Assembly: GCA_052103955.1 (NCBI GenBank)
Contig: JBQELO010000003.1
Span: forward strand, 62,001 to 126,000
Origin: Paenalcaligenes sp052103955
Lineage (GTDB): Bacteria > Pseudomonadota > Gammaproteobacteria > Burkholderiales > Burkholderiaceae_B
Reading direction: 5' to 3'
DNA length: 64,000 nt
The notes beneath the pieces were generated by a model that worked only from the letters and a program-made list of their open reading frames with translations, searched no databases and was not told the origin of the DNA. Every line of letters begins with the position of its first letter. The stretch's first letter is position 1. The position numbers and the translations under genes were made by a program. Shown here in pieces: positions 7,569 through 15,452 of the stretch.

Positions 7569-9053
7569 TTAGGTATAGAGCATCACGCCTACCGCTACCC
7601 CCATCAACAACATCAATGCGACTAGCGCGAACGGTAATAACTGCGCATACACCTGTCTTTCCTGCCCTCGCCCGTTAGATAAGGTGGCGGCAATGGACAT
7701 GCGCACGGGCGAGAATAAGCCTAGCGACATGCCCGACACCTGCTGTAAGGCAGCCACCGCAGGCACACTTAATCCAGCTTGCACGGCCAAGGCCACTTGC
7801 GAAGGTAAAAAGAGGCTGTTTCCGGGGTTACCGCTGTTGGTCAGAATGCCAAAAGCACCCGACAGTGGCGGGGTTAACAGAATGGTTTTCTCGCCCAGCT
7901 CGTTAAAGATTGCCACAGCGAAAGCGCCTGAAATCCCTGAAGCGGTTAATACCTCGGCCATCATGGCAAAGAGAAACACCGCCAGCACGGCATGCTTACC
8001 AGTAGCCCAAGCACTTTTGGCTTCGGCTCCCAGCACCGACGGCTGCCCACGTCCCCACGCCGTTACGATGCTGCCCACAATCAACCAGGAACCTGCGTGA
8101 AATAGTGGTGCCCACGACGGCAAGTCTGCAAAAGGTGTTACTCTCCCTACACTGTCTAGCGTACTGCGTAGCTCTGGAATCAAGCGTGTTAAGGCTAAAC
8201 AGCCAATCAATATGACATAGGGCAGTACCTTAGTTGTTGCCACCACCGCTTGACCACGACTAGGCTTGGTATCCAGCACATAACGCAGCACAATCAACGG
8301 GCCATACGCAGCAAGCAAGGCGGTTTCCGGCCCTAAGGCTGCCGTTGTAGCCGCTAAAAACAACATACAGGTTGCAACCCAAGCCACCTCACGCAAACAC
8401 TCTGTTCGGTTGACAGCAATCCCGGCTTTGCGCGCTGTTTGCCAAAATAAGCCTAACCATACCAACATGAGTAACGCCACCGGCAACACTGAATACAACC
8501 CCAGTTGTACCGCCGGTAAACGTGCATACGCCGCCGCTAATATTGTGCCGCTGCTCATTGCTCCCCAGGGGATCACCGTTTGGCTGAGCAGCGCAAACAC
8601 CATAAGATGGCGTGGAGCAAAACCCAAATGGCGAATTAGCATCACGGTGCCCAACATGCCTACCCCAAAGCCTGTAGCCGACTCGGCAAAGGGGCCCACC
8701 AAGAAACAGGCAAAAAACACAAAGCGGCGCTTTGCCACGATGCTGTCGCTATTGCTACCTAGCAATTGCTCTACAGAAGATTGGGGGGATAGGTTCGCCG
8801 GTGCGCGTGCGGCCACTTGCCAGAACATCAGCCCACCTAAGATATACGGCGCTATTACCGTGCCTATCCATAAGCCGCGCAGCAATGCCACATAGAGCTG
8901 ATGGCTGTCGAACAACAGGCTAGGGCCAGTCCACAACGCTACAGGTACAGCACAAGCTAATCCTAGGGTGGCGGCAATCGTGGTGTTGACTCGTCCGCTA
9001 AGTATTGCGGCTAACAAAGTCAACGTGGGCAGGGACCACAAGAAATACGTCAT
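7569..9053 (-). CDS. LctP-family (L-lactate permease-like) transporter
   Basis: Inner-membrane carrier with about 12 hydrophobic segments over 494 aa. Family signatures are FAESATGFGVGMLGTVML (residues ~120-140), SQTVIPWGAMSSGTILAAAY, and LTNSGNPGNSLFLPSQVALA near the C-terminus, as in the lactate/glycolate permease family. It is about 50 residues shorter than typical LldP (550 aa). It lies directly upstream of the class II aldolase with no lactate dehydrogenase (lldD/lldEFG) in sight, so the transported compound may not be lactate. No strong Shine-Dalgarno precedes the ATG. tRNA-Cys on the same strand lies ~115 bp upstream, so readthrough from the tRNA is possible. Confidence 0.88.
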   Translation of the reverse strand: MTYFLWSLPTLTLLAAILSGRVNTTIAATLGLACAVPVALWTGPSLLFDSHQLYVALLRGLWIGTVIAPYILGGLMFWQVAARAPANLSPQSSVEQLLGSNSDSIVAKRRFVFFACFLVGPFAESATGFGVGMLGTVMLIRHLGFAPRHLMVFALLSQTVIPWGAMSSGTILAAAYARLPAVQLGLYSVLPVALLMLVWLGLFWQTARKAGIAVNRTECLREVAWVATCMLFLAATTAALGPETALLAAYGPLIVLRYVLDTKPSRGQAVVATTKVLPYVILIGCLALTRLIPELRSTLDSVGRVTPFADLPSWAPLFHAGSWLIVGSIVTAWGRGQPSVLGAEAKSAWATGKHAVLAVFLFAMMAEVLTASGISGAFAVAIFNELGEKTILLTPPLSGAFGILTNSGNPGNSLFLPSQVALAVQAGLSVPAVAALQQVSGMSLGLFSPVRMSIAATLSNGRGQERQVYAQLLPFALVALMLLMGVAVGVMLYT

Positions 9054-9169
9054 TCAGTGTGTGTTGCTCTACTAAGACGGTAGGCCGCCCAGCGGCCAAA
9101 TGCCCATTCTGCCTGAATTTAGCGTGTCGTTGTGCACGAAGCTGACTATTCAGAACCCATACAAAAGGA

Positions 9170-9243
9170 TGGAGGCGCGGGCTGGAATTAAACCAACCTA
9201 CATGGATTTGCAATCCACCGCATCATCTCTCTGCCACCGCGCC
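9170..9243 (-). tRNA. tRNA-Cys (GCA)
   Basis: 74-nt tRNA with CCA encoded. The acceptor stem GGCGCGG/CCGCGCC pairs perfectly with U73. The anticodon arm is GTGGA-TTGCAAA-TCCAT, anticodon GCA. The variable loop is GTAG. The T arm is GTTGG-TTTAATT-CCAGC with one G-U pair. Length and loops align without gaps to E. coli tRNA-Cys as I remember it, including G15 and G48, which form the unusual Levitt pair of tRNA-Cys. Two near-universal bases differ: position 19 is A instead of G and position 56 is U instead of C, so the elbow tertiary pair G19-C56 is replaced by A19-U56. Confidence 0.93.
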
Positions 9244-9248
9244 ATCTT

Positions 9249-9262
9249 TTGTCATGGTACAA
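9249..9262. promoter_or_regulatory. palindrome TTGTCATGGTACAA upstream of the decarboxylase gene
   Basis: TTGT-CATGGT-ACAA fits the same pattern (TTGTNNTGNNACAA) as two palindromes between hisC and psd at 13445-13481. Here it sits 117 bp upstream of the decarboxylase ATG and 6 bp past the 5' end of the divergent tRNA-Cys. A second overlapping symmetry, TACAA-A-TTGTA, is at 9258-9268. The GT...AC core is typical of GntR-superfamily operators. The binding protein is unknown. Confidence 0.5.
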
Positions 9263-9378
9263 ATTGTATTATTATCTATGTCAAAGTTTTTAGCAAGTGT
9301 TCATGGTGTGTACTCGCCACAGCCGTACTGCATGAGCCAACACTTGCCGTTGTAGTTCCCTTTATCACAGGACACGCC

Positions 9379-11643
9379 ATGCAGTTTCACTTCCCTATAG
9401 TCATCATTGACGAAGATTTCCGTTCCGAGAACACCTCGGGCTTGGGCATACGCGCGCTGGCTCAAGCCATACAATCCGAAGGCTTTGATGCGCTAGGCGT
9501 CACCAGCTACCACGACCTTAGCCAGTTTGCCCAACAACAAAGCCGCGCCAGCACCTTCATTTTGTCTATCGATGATGAAGAGTTCACACAAGACACCGAA
9601 ACCTCTCAGGCGCTGCAAAACATCCGCACGTTTATCAGTGAGGTAAGGCGTCGCAATGTGGATGTGCCTATTTATGTGTACGGGGAAACCAAAACCGCTC
9701 GCCATATGCCCAACGACATCTTGCGTGAGCTGCACGGTGTAATCCATATGTTTGAAGACACGCCAGAATTCGTTGCGCGCCACTTAATACGCGAAGCCAA
9801 AAACTACTTAAACGGCATTAAACCCCCATTTCTGAAAGCACTATTGGATTACGCCGAGGATGGTTCGTATTCGTGGCACTGCCCAGGGCACTCGGGGGGT
9901 GTCGCATTTTTAAAAAGCCCAGTCGGCCAAGTGTTTCACCAATTCTTTGGTGAAAACATGCTACGTGCAGACGTGTGTAACGCCGTAGAAGAACTGGGGC
10001 AACTGCTAGACCATAATGGGGCTATAGGGGCTAGCGAACGTAATGCCGCCCGTATTTTTAATGCTGACCATTGTTTCTTCGTGACCAACGGCACCAGTAC
10101 CAGCAACAAGATTGTGTGGCAGCACGTAGTCGCCCCCGGCGATGTGGTGGTGGTTGACCGCAACTGCCATAAATCGCTGCTGCATAGCATTGTGCTTACC
10201 GGTGCGATTCCTGTGTTTTTGCGCCCTACTCGCAACCATTTGGGGTTGATAGGCCCCATTGCACGTGAAGAGTTTTCGCCCGAATCTATTAAAGCCAAAA
10301 TCCGCACGCACCCGCTATTAGCCGGCGTAGACCCAGACAGCATTAAGCCTCGTATCTTGGTGCTAACCCAATCTACCTACGATGGCATTATGTACGATAC
10401 TGAAGTCATCAAAGCGGCCCTAGATGGCTATGTAGAAGCCCTACACTTTGACGAAGCGTGGATCCCACACGCCGCTTTTCACCCCTTCTACGGCAGCTAT
10501 CACGCCATGGGCAAAAAGCGTCCACGCCCGCAACACTCGTTGGTGTACTCCACGCAATCCACCCACAAATTGCTAGCAGGCCTTAGCCAAGCCAGCCACA
10601 TTTTGGTGCAAGACTCTGGCAAACCGCAATTCGATAAACACTTGTTTAATGAAGCCTACTTGATGCACACCTCTACGTCGCCCCAATACGCCATTATTGC
10701 CAGTTGCGATGTAGCAGCCGCCATGATGGAGCCACCCGGTGGCCAAACCTTGGTGGAAGAAAGCATTATGGAAGCGCTGGATTTTCGCCGAGCCATGCGC
10801 CAAGTGGGTGAACAGTTCTCGGACGATGATTGGTGGTTCACCGTATGGGGACCAAAGCAATTAGAGGAAGAAGGCATTGGCCGCACCCAAGACTGGATGC
10901 TGTACGGCAACGAAGAGGACGCAACGTGGCACGGCTTTGGTCCACTTGCTGACGGCTTCAATCTGCTAGACCCCATCAAAGCCACTATCGTCACTCCCGG
11001 CCTAAACCTAGATGGACGCTTTGATAGCACCGGCATTCCCGCCCCCATCGTGACGAAATTTTTAGCCGAGCACGGTGTCATCATTGAAAAAACCGGCTTA
11101 TACAGTTTCTTCATCATGTTCACCATTGGCATTACCAAAGGCCGCTGGAACTCGTTGGTAACAGCATTACAGCAGTTTAAAGATGACTATGAGCGTAACG
11201 TCCCCGTATGGCGAATTTTGCCTAGCTTCTGCAAAAAACACCCTCGTTATGAAGAAATGGGGCTGCGTGATTTATGTGAGCACGTACACAGTATCTACGC
11301 CACACACGATATCGCCCGCCTGACTACCGAGATGTATTTGGAAGAGGCCGAGCCCGTCATGAAGCCTAGCGACGCTTACGCCCACATCGCTACGCATCGT
11401 ACTGAGCGCGTAGAAATAGACCAGTTAGAAGGACGCATCACCACCAGCTTAATCACGCCCTATCCACCCGGTATTCCATTGCTTATTCCCGGCGAGCGCT
11501 TTAACCGCAGTATTGTGGAATACCTAAAATTCTCTAGAGAACTTAACCGCTTAGCTCCGGGCTTTGGCACCGACATCCATGGTTTTGTCGAGCTAACGGA
11601 TGCCGAAGGCCAGCCCCGCTACTATGTGGATTGTGTAGCCTAA
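9379..11643 (+). CDS. Orn/Lys/Arg decarboxylase, PLP-dependent (group III)
   Basis: Fold-type I amino acid decarboxylase of the AdiA/LdcC/SpeC class, 754 aa. The N-terminal CheY-like wing domain spans ~1-130 (VVIIDEDFRSENTSGLG). The major PLP domain has WHCPGHSGGVAFLKSP, the VDRNCHKSLLHS block and the PLP lysine K397 in STHKLLAGLSQASH. The C-terminal domain spans ~600-754. Length equals that of AdiA-type arginine or lysine decarboxylases; substrate cannot be settled by eye. I chose the ATG at 9379 because it begins the wing domain; the open frame extends back through the tRNA-Cys gene, so that extension is not real. It is monocistronic, with a perfect terminator at 11664-11697. Confidence 0.93.
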   Translation: MQFHFPIVIIDEDFRSENTSGLGIRALAQAIQSEGFDALGVTSYHDLSQFAQQQSRASTFILSIDDEEFTQDTETSQALQNIRTFISEVRRRNVDVPIYVYGETKTARHMPNDILRELHGVIHMFEDTPEFVARHLIREAKNYLNGIKPPFLKALLDYAEDGSYSWHCPGHSGGVAFLKSPVGQVFHQFFGENMLRADVCNAVEELGQLLDHNGAIGASERNAARIFNADHCFFVTNGTSTSNKIVWQHVVAPGDVVVVDRNCHKSLLHSIVLTGAIPVFLRPTRNHLGLIGPIAREEFSPESIKAKIRTHPLLAGVDPDSIKPRILVLTQSTYDGIMYDTEVIKAALDGYVEALHFDEAWIPHAAFHPFYGSYHAMGKKRPRPQHSLVYSTQSTHKLLAGLSQASHILVQDSGKPQFDKHLFNEAYLMHTSTSPQYAIIASCDVAAAMMEPPGGQTLVEESIMEALDFRRAMRQVGEQFSDDDWWFTVWGPKQLEEEGIGRTQDWMLYGNEEDATWHGFGPLADGFNLLDPIKATIVTPGLNLDGRFDSTGIPAPIVTKFLAEHGVIIEKTGLYSFFIMFTIGITKGRWNSLVTALQQFKDDYERNVPVWRILPSFCKKHPRYEEMGLRDLCEHVHSIYATHDIARLTTEMYLEEAEPVMKPSDAYAHIATHRTERVEIDQLEGRITTSLITPYPPGIPLLIPGERFNRSIVEYLKFSRELNRLAPGFGTDIHGFVELTDAEGQPRYYVDCVA

Positions 11644-11663
11644 GTCGTAACGTACTTCGCATA

Positions 11664-11697
11664 AAAAATACCGCAGCTTTTACACTGCGGTATTTTT
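11664..11697. terminator. bidirectional intrinsic terminator
   Basis: A perfect 13-bp stem AAAAATACCGCAG / CTGCGGTATTTTT with an 8-nt loop, A-rich on the left and T-rich on the right, lies between the convergent decarboxylase and AhpD-like genes. It can serve both strands. Confidence 0.9.
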
Positions 11698-11712
11698 GCC
11701 TGCCCACTACTC

Positions 11713-12258
11713 TTATACGTTGCGTTGCAACTTCACTGCCGGAAAATCCACCGGCACATCAAAGGCGATGTTGATGTAGTTCGTGAACAAGTTCAGCGCC
11801 ACATGCGCCAAGATCTCTACTACCTGTTCATCGCTAAAACCTGCATCACGTACCGCTTGTACATCGGCGTCTGTCACCTGCCCTCTGTCATCCACCACCT
11901 TCAGCACAAACTGCAATGCCACCGCTGTTTTAGGAACGGCCGACTCACCTCGTTGCGCAGCGGCCAATTCAGCCTCAGAGGCACCAGCTTTACGCCCCAA
12001 CACCGTATGGGCAGCCAAACAATACTCGCAAGCATTACGGTCAGCCACCGCTACCGCAATCAGCTCGCCTAACTTAGGATCAATAGTGCCATTGCTCAGC
12101 GCGCCAAACGAACCCCACATGCTTTGCAGCGCAGCCGTGGAATTAGCTACCGCCTTAAACATGGCTGGTGTCGCACCAAAAGCACCGTGAATTTGTTTCA
12201 GCATCAGTTGGCGATCGCCAATAGCTGTGCTGGGGTCTATAAGAGGAACTCTGGACAT
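11713..12258 (-). CDS. carboxymuconolactone decarboxylase/AhpD-like protein
   Basis: 181-aa alpha-helical protein of the CMD/AhpD superfamily. The CxxC...H redox motif is seen in ACEYCLAAHT (residues ~77-86), preceded by the family's LGELIAVAVADRN segment. Such proteins act as peroxidase-like or alkylhydroperoxidase-cycle partners; with both cysteines and the histidine present, thiol redox activity is likely rather than ring-opening decarboxylation. Start chosen at the ATG following TTTAAGGAGTTCAACC, a strong ribosome site. It faces the decarboxylase gene and lies 63 bp after hisC on the same strand. No AhpC neighbour is seen, so its oxidant or partner is unknown. Confidence 0.88.
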   Translation of the reverse strand: MSRVPLIDPSTAIGDRQLMLKQIHGAFGATPAMFKAVANSTAALQSMWGSFGALSNGTIDPKLGELIAVAVADRNACEYCLAAHTVLGRKAGASEAELAAAQRGESAVPKTAVALQFVLKVVDDRGQVTDADVQAVRDAGFSDEQVVEILAHVALNLFTNYINIAFDVPVDFPAVKLQRNV

Positions 12259-12321
12259 GGTTGAACTCCTTAAAGTGGATCAAACTGCACGCAAGGATTG
12301 CGTACACAACAACGACAACAA

Positions 12322-13425
12322 TCACGCATCCTGCTCCGTGAACAGGTGCTCCAACACTTTCAACAAATAATTCGTTTGCTGATCCGTGCCAATGGAAATA
12401 CGTAAGTACTGCACTACCCGCTCTTGGCGGAAATGGCGCACTAAAATTCTGGCCTCTCGTAAACACGCCGCTAGTTTCACCGCGCTGTGCTGCGGATGGC
12501 GTACAAACAGAAAGTTAGCTTTAGAAGGCAGCACCTCAAAACCTAGCTCGCATAAACCTTCTGCTAAAGTGGCACGCGTTGCCATCACTGCTTGTCGTGT
12601 TTGCTCAAAATAGGCACGGTCATTAAACGCAGCAATCGCCCCCTGCTGCGCCAAACAACCTAAGGGAAACGAGTTAAAACTGTTCTTCACCCTATTTAAG
12701 GCACTAATTAGCGTAGGCTGACCAATAGCAAACCCGACCCGTAACCCAGCGAGTGATCGCGATTTAGACAAGGTTTGCACAATCAGCAAGTTGGGATACT
12801 GCTGTACCAACGCCATCGCAGACTGCCCACCAAAATCCACATAGGCTTCGTCCACCAGCACCACCCTATTTGGATTCAGCGATAGCAAAGACTCTATAGT
12901 TTCCAACGGCAGGCTTTCTCCCGTAGGGGCATTGGGATTAGAGACCACAATGCCAGCGATATCCTCATTCGCCTCTACCGTCGCAGCAAAGGCCGCGACA
13001 TCAATTTGCAATGCCCCGCTCACAGGTACTAATTCAGGCGCTATCCCAAACAGACGGCAATACACGCTGTAAAAACTATAGGTCACATCGGGAATCAACA
13101 ACGGCGCCCTGTCGTGCTGAAAAAAAGCACAGAACGCATGCGCCAGCACTTCGTCCGAACCATTGCCCACAAACACCTGATCCCTGTCTACCCCGTAATA
13201 GGCCGCTAAGGTTTCACACAGTTGATCCGATTCTGGATCGGGATACAGCTTTAGGCTAGTGGCGGCTACTTCGGCAATGCGTTCCACCACCAGCGGCGAT
13301 GGCGGATACGGGTTTTCGTTCGTGTTTAGCTTTACCAGCCCTTCTACCTTAGGCTGCTCACCCGGTTGATAAGGCTGAAGATCTAGCACACGTGGGCTAA
13401 TAAAGGCTTCGGTCACTACAGTCAT
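12322..13425 (-). CDS. hisC: histidinol-phosphate aminotransferase HisC
   Basis: PLP aminotransferase of 367 aa catalysing imidazole-acetol phosphate to histidinol phosphate. Seen: KLNTNENPYPPSP near the N-terminus, YPDPES, VGNGSDEVL, NPNAPTGE, VDEAYVDFG, the PLP lysine K221 in TLSKSRSLAGLRVG, and the C-terminal LRISIGT with the substrate arginine. The ATG at 13425 follows GGAAGTG; an ATG 11 codons upstream runs into the palindromic operator region and is less likely. It stands alone, away from any his operon, divergent from psd. It may be a second HisC that also serves aromatic amino acids (inference). Confidence 0.92.
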   Translation of the reverse strand: MTVVTEAFISPRVLDLQPYQPGEQPKVEGLVKLNTNENPYPPSPLVVERIAEVAATSLKLYPDPESDQLCETLAAYYGVDRDQVFVGNGSDEVLAHAFCAFFQHDRAPLLIPDVTYSFYSVYCRLFGIAPELVPVSGALQIDVAAFAATVEANEDIAGIVVSNPNAPTGESLPLETIESLLSLNPNRVVLVDEAYVDFGGQSAMALVQQYPNLLIVQTLSKSRSLAGLRVGFAIGQPTLISALNRVKNSFNSFPLGCLAQQGAIAAFNDRAYFEQTRQAVMATRATLAEGLCELGFEVLPSKANFLFVRHPQHSAVKLAACLREARILVRHFRQERVVQYLRISIGTDQQTNYLLKVLEHLFTEQDA

Positions 13426-13444
13426 GCTTGCACTTCCAATCAAA

Positions 13445-13481
13445 TTGTCATGTGACAATATAAATTATTGTACTGGTACAA
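13445..13481. promoter_or_regulatory. tandem palindromes between hisC and psd
   Basis: Two 14-bp inverted repeats with centres 23 bp apart: TTGTCATGTGACAA (13445-13458) and TTGTACTGGTACAA (13468-13481). Both fit TTGTNNTGNNACAA, and the second has a fully symmetric arm pair TTGTAC/GTACAA. They occupy the divergent promoter region, 20-56 bp from the hisC start and 30-66 bp from the psd start, placed to control both. The pattern recurs once more at 9249-9262. The GT/AC cores suggest a GntR-type dimer; the regulator is unidentified. Confidence 0.6.
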
Positions 13482-13510
13482 TAAAACAATACCACAACTT
13501 GGTTGAAATC

Positions 13511-14359
13511 ATGACTATCACGACTTTCCTACAACACCTCGCCCCCATGCGCTTACTCACGCGTGGTGCGGGCTACTTGGCAGAAAGCCACACCCCTGCT
13601 ATCGCACAACCCTTAATACGCGCCTTTATACGACAGCACCACATAGACCTAAGCGACGCCCTACGCAGTACGCCCATCGAATACCACAGCTTTAATGATT
13701 TCTTTACACGCAAACTGCACCCCGACGCTCGCCCCCTTGATAAAGCAGATTGGGTAAGCCCTGCCGATGGCATCGTGACCCAAGTGGGAACAATAGAAGC
13801 CACACAGTTAATCCACGCCAAGGGGCAACGTTATAGCGCGAGCAAACTCGTCGCGGACCCAGCCCTTGCTCACTACCTAGAAGGTGGGCATTTCACTACC
13901 GTTTACCTCAGCCCACGCGACTACCATCGCGTACATATGCCCTGCGCTGGACGCCTGCTGAGCATGTGTTATGTACCCGGAAAGCTCTATTCCGTTAGGC
14001 CAGATGTCGTGCAAGCCATAGACGGCCTACTCGCCCGCAACGAAAGGTTGATTTGCTGGTTTCAACACCCGCAATGCGGTATTTTCGTGATGGTATTGGT
14101 AGGTGCTGCCATCGTAGGCAGCATCCATACAAGGTGGCACGGCGTGGTCAACCCAGCAGGAAAAAGGCGCATTAAACGATGGTGGTATAGGGACGAAAAC
14201 CCAAGCCTCTGTTTTGAACAAGGCGATGAAATGGGGCATTTTCAGTTGGGTTCTACCGTGGTGGTATTAATGCCTAAAGCCTCGGTCAGATGGGGGGAGG
14301 CATGGCAAGTAAACGGTACGGTGAAGCAAGGCCAAGCGCGGACTAACATGCACGCCTAA
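13511..14359 (+). CDS. psd: phosphatidylserine decarboxylase proenzyme
   Basis: Makes phosphatidylethanolamine from phosphatidylserine at the inner membrane, using a pyruvoyl group generated by self-cleavage. The cleavage motif LGST is at residues 246-249, so S248 becomes the pyruvoyl. Also seen are the FNDFFTRKL block, SPADGIV with the conserved aspartate, and the YHRVHMP histidines. At 282 aa it matches the bacterial Psd class I length. I start at 13511 (MTITTFL); an upstream in-frame start at 13424 would pass through the palindromic promoter region. Its ribosome site is weak. It stops directly against the convergent LysR gene with no spacer. Confidence 0.93.
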   Translation: MTITTFLQHLAPMRLLTRGAGYLAESHTPAIAQPLIRAFIRQHHIDLSDALRSTPIEYHSFNDFFTRKLHPDARPLDKADWVSPADGIVTQVGTIEATQLIHAKGQRYSASKLVADPALAHYLEGGHFTTVYLSPRDYHRVHMPCAGRLLSMCYVPGKLYSVRPDVVQAIDGLLARNERLICWFQHPQCGIFVMVLVGAAIVGSIHTRWHGVVNPAGKRRIKRWWYRDENPSLCFEQGDEMGHFQLGSTVVVLMPKASVRWGEAWQVNGTVKQGQARTNMHA

Positions 14360-15295
14360 CTACGATGTAGGCACATCACTCGTAACCAACTGCCCGTGAT
14401 CCACAAACAAGGGCAGCTGTTCTTGCAACACCTGCAAAAATGCCTGCGCTGCTGCACTCAGTGGCTGACGACGCAACTGCAGCACCCCCAATAAACGCCG
14501 TAAGCTACTCCCCGCCACTGGCCTATACTCAAGGCCCTCACACGGTGCTGCATGCAGGGTAGAAAGTGGCAGTACGGCTACCCCTAACCCCGCCCGCACC
14601 ATGCCAATCGCTGTCGATAAGTAGGCAACTTCGCACGCAATTTCTATGTCCACACCCTCGGCTTCTAAGGCTCGGTGTACAGACTGGCGCACGCTAGATC
14701 CCCTAGACGTCAGTACATGAGGGTACTGCGTTAACTGCTTAAGATTTGGACATTTCTGTTGCTGCAGCGGATGATCTGGGGGGAAGAACACCACCATTTG
14801 ATCTTCCATCAAGGGTATGAAATGCAGCACTCGGTCCCTATTGCCCCAAGGCCCCAAGCCTATATCCACCTGCTCATCGCGCACCAATTTAATAATGCTA
14901 TCGGCAGAAACATCATCAATTTGTATATCAATGCCGGGATAACGCTGCCTATACGTACGCATCACATCAGGCAACCAGGCTGCTGCAATAGACGGTAAGG
15001 ACGCAATAGACAACCTACCGCTTTTCAGATCAGCAATATCTTGCCCCTGCTGCACTGCCCCATCAAACTCATCCAAAATGCGCTGCATGGCTGGAAGCAA
15101 CCTACGCCCCGCTTCGGTAAGCGATACCTGTCGTCTGTCCCTATCAAACAAACGCGTACCCAACTCGTCTTCCAGTTGCTTGATTTGTACCGTGAGCGCA
15201 GGCTGAGACACATGCAACTGATTAGCTGCCTGCGTAAAACTGGAGTGTCTTGCCACGGCTAAAAACGCGCGTATGTGCCTAAAACCTTGCTTCAT
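14360..15295 (-). CDS. LysR-family transcriptional regulator
   Basis: 311 aa: N-terminal winged helix (FLAVARHSSFTQAANQLHVSQPALTVQIKQLE split across residues ~10-42) and a periplasmic-binding-like effector domain (~90-300; LPSIAAAWLPDV, DIGLGPWGNRD, GLGVAVLPLS). It is divergent from the CitMHS carrier gene with 157 bp between starts, the classic LysR layout, so it probably activates the citMHS-atuA operon in response to the transported acid. The intergenic DNA has an A+T-rich run near its own start (about 15296-15350) where the operator should lie, but I could not fix a clear T-N11-A site. Its stop abuts the psd stop exactly. Confidence 0.92.
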   Translation of the reverse strand: MKQGFRHIRAFLAVARHSSFTQAANQLHVSQPALTVQIKQLEDELGTRLFDRDRRQVSLTEAGRRLLPAMQRILDEFDGAVQQGQDIADLKSGRLSIASLPSIAAAWLPDVMRTYRQRYPGIDIQIDDVSADSIIKLVRDEQVDIGLGPWGNRDRVLHFIPLMEDQMVVFFPPDHPLQQQKCPNLKQLTQYPHVLTSRGSSVRQSVHRALEAEGVDIEIACEVAYLSTAIGMVRAGLGVAVLPLSTLHAAPCEGLEYRPVAGSSLRRLLGVLQLRRQPLSAAAQAFLQVLQEQLPLFVDHGQLVTSDVPTS

Positions 15296-15452
15296 TTGAA
15301 AAACAAATCACAGAGATAATAAAAATTCAATTTTCTAATAATAACGTCAATCGTATGCTTGGGATACGTCCGCTTCACGCCTTGCGAGCCAAAAAGCGGT
15401 CTTAATCAAGAAGCCTGCTTGTAGTCAGGCCGTTATTATCAGGAGACTTCCT

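Noticed and set aside
9100..9378. N-terminal extension of the decarboxylase frame
   Set aside because: It runs antisense through tRNA-Cys and has no ribosome site; the wing domain begins at the ATG at 9379.
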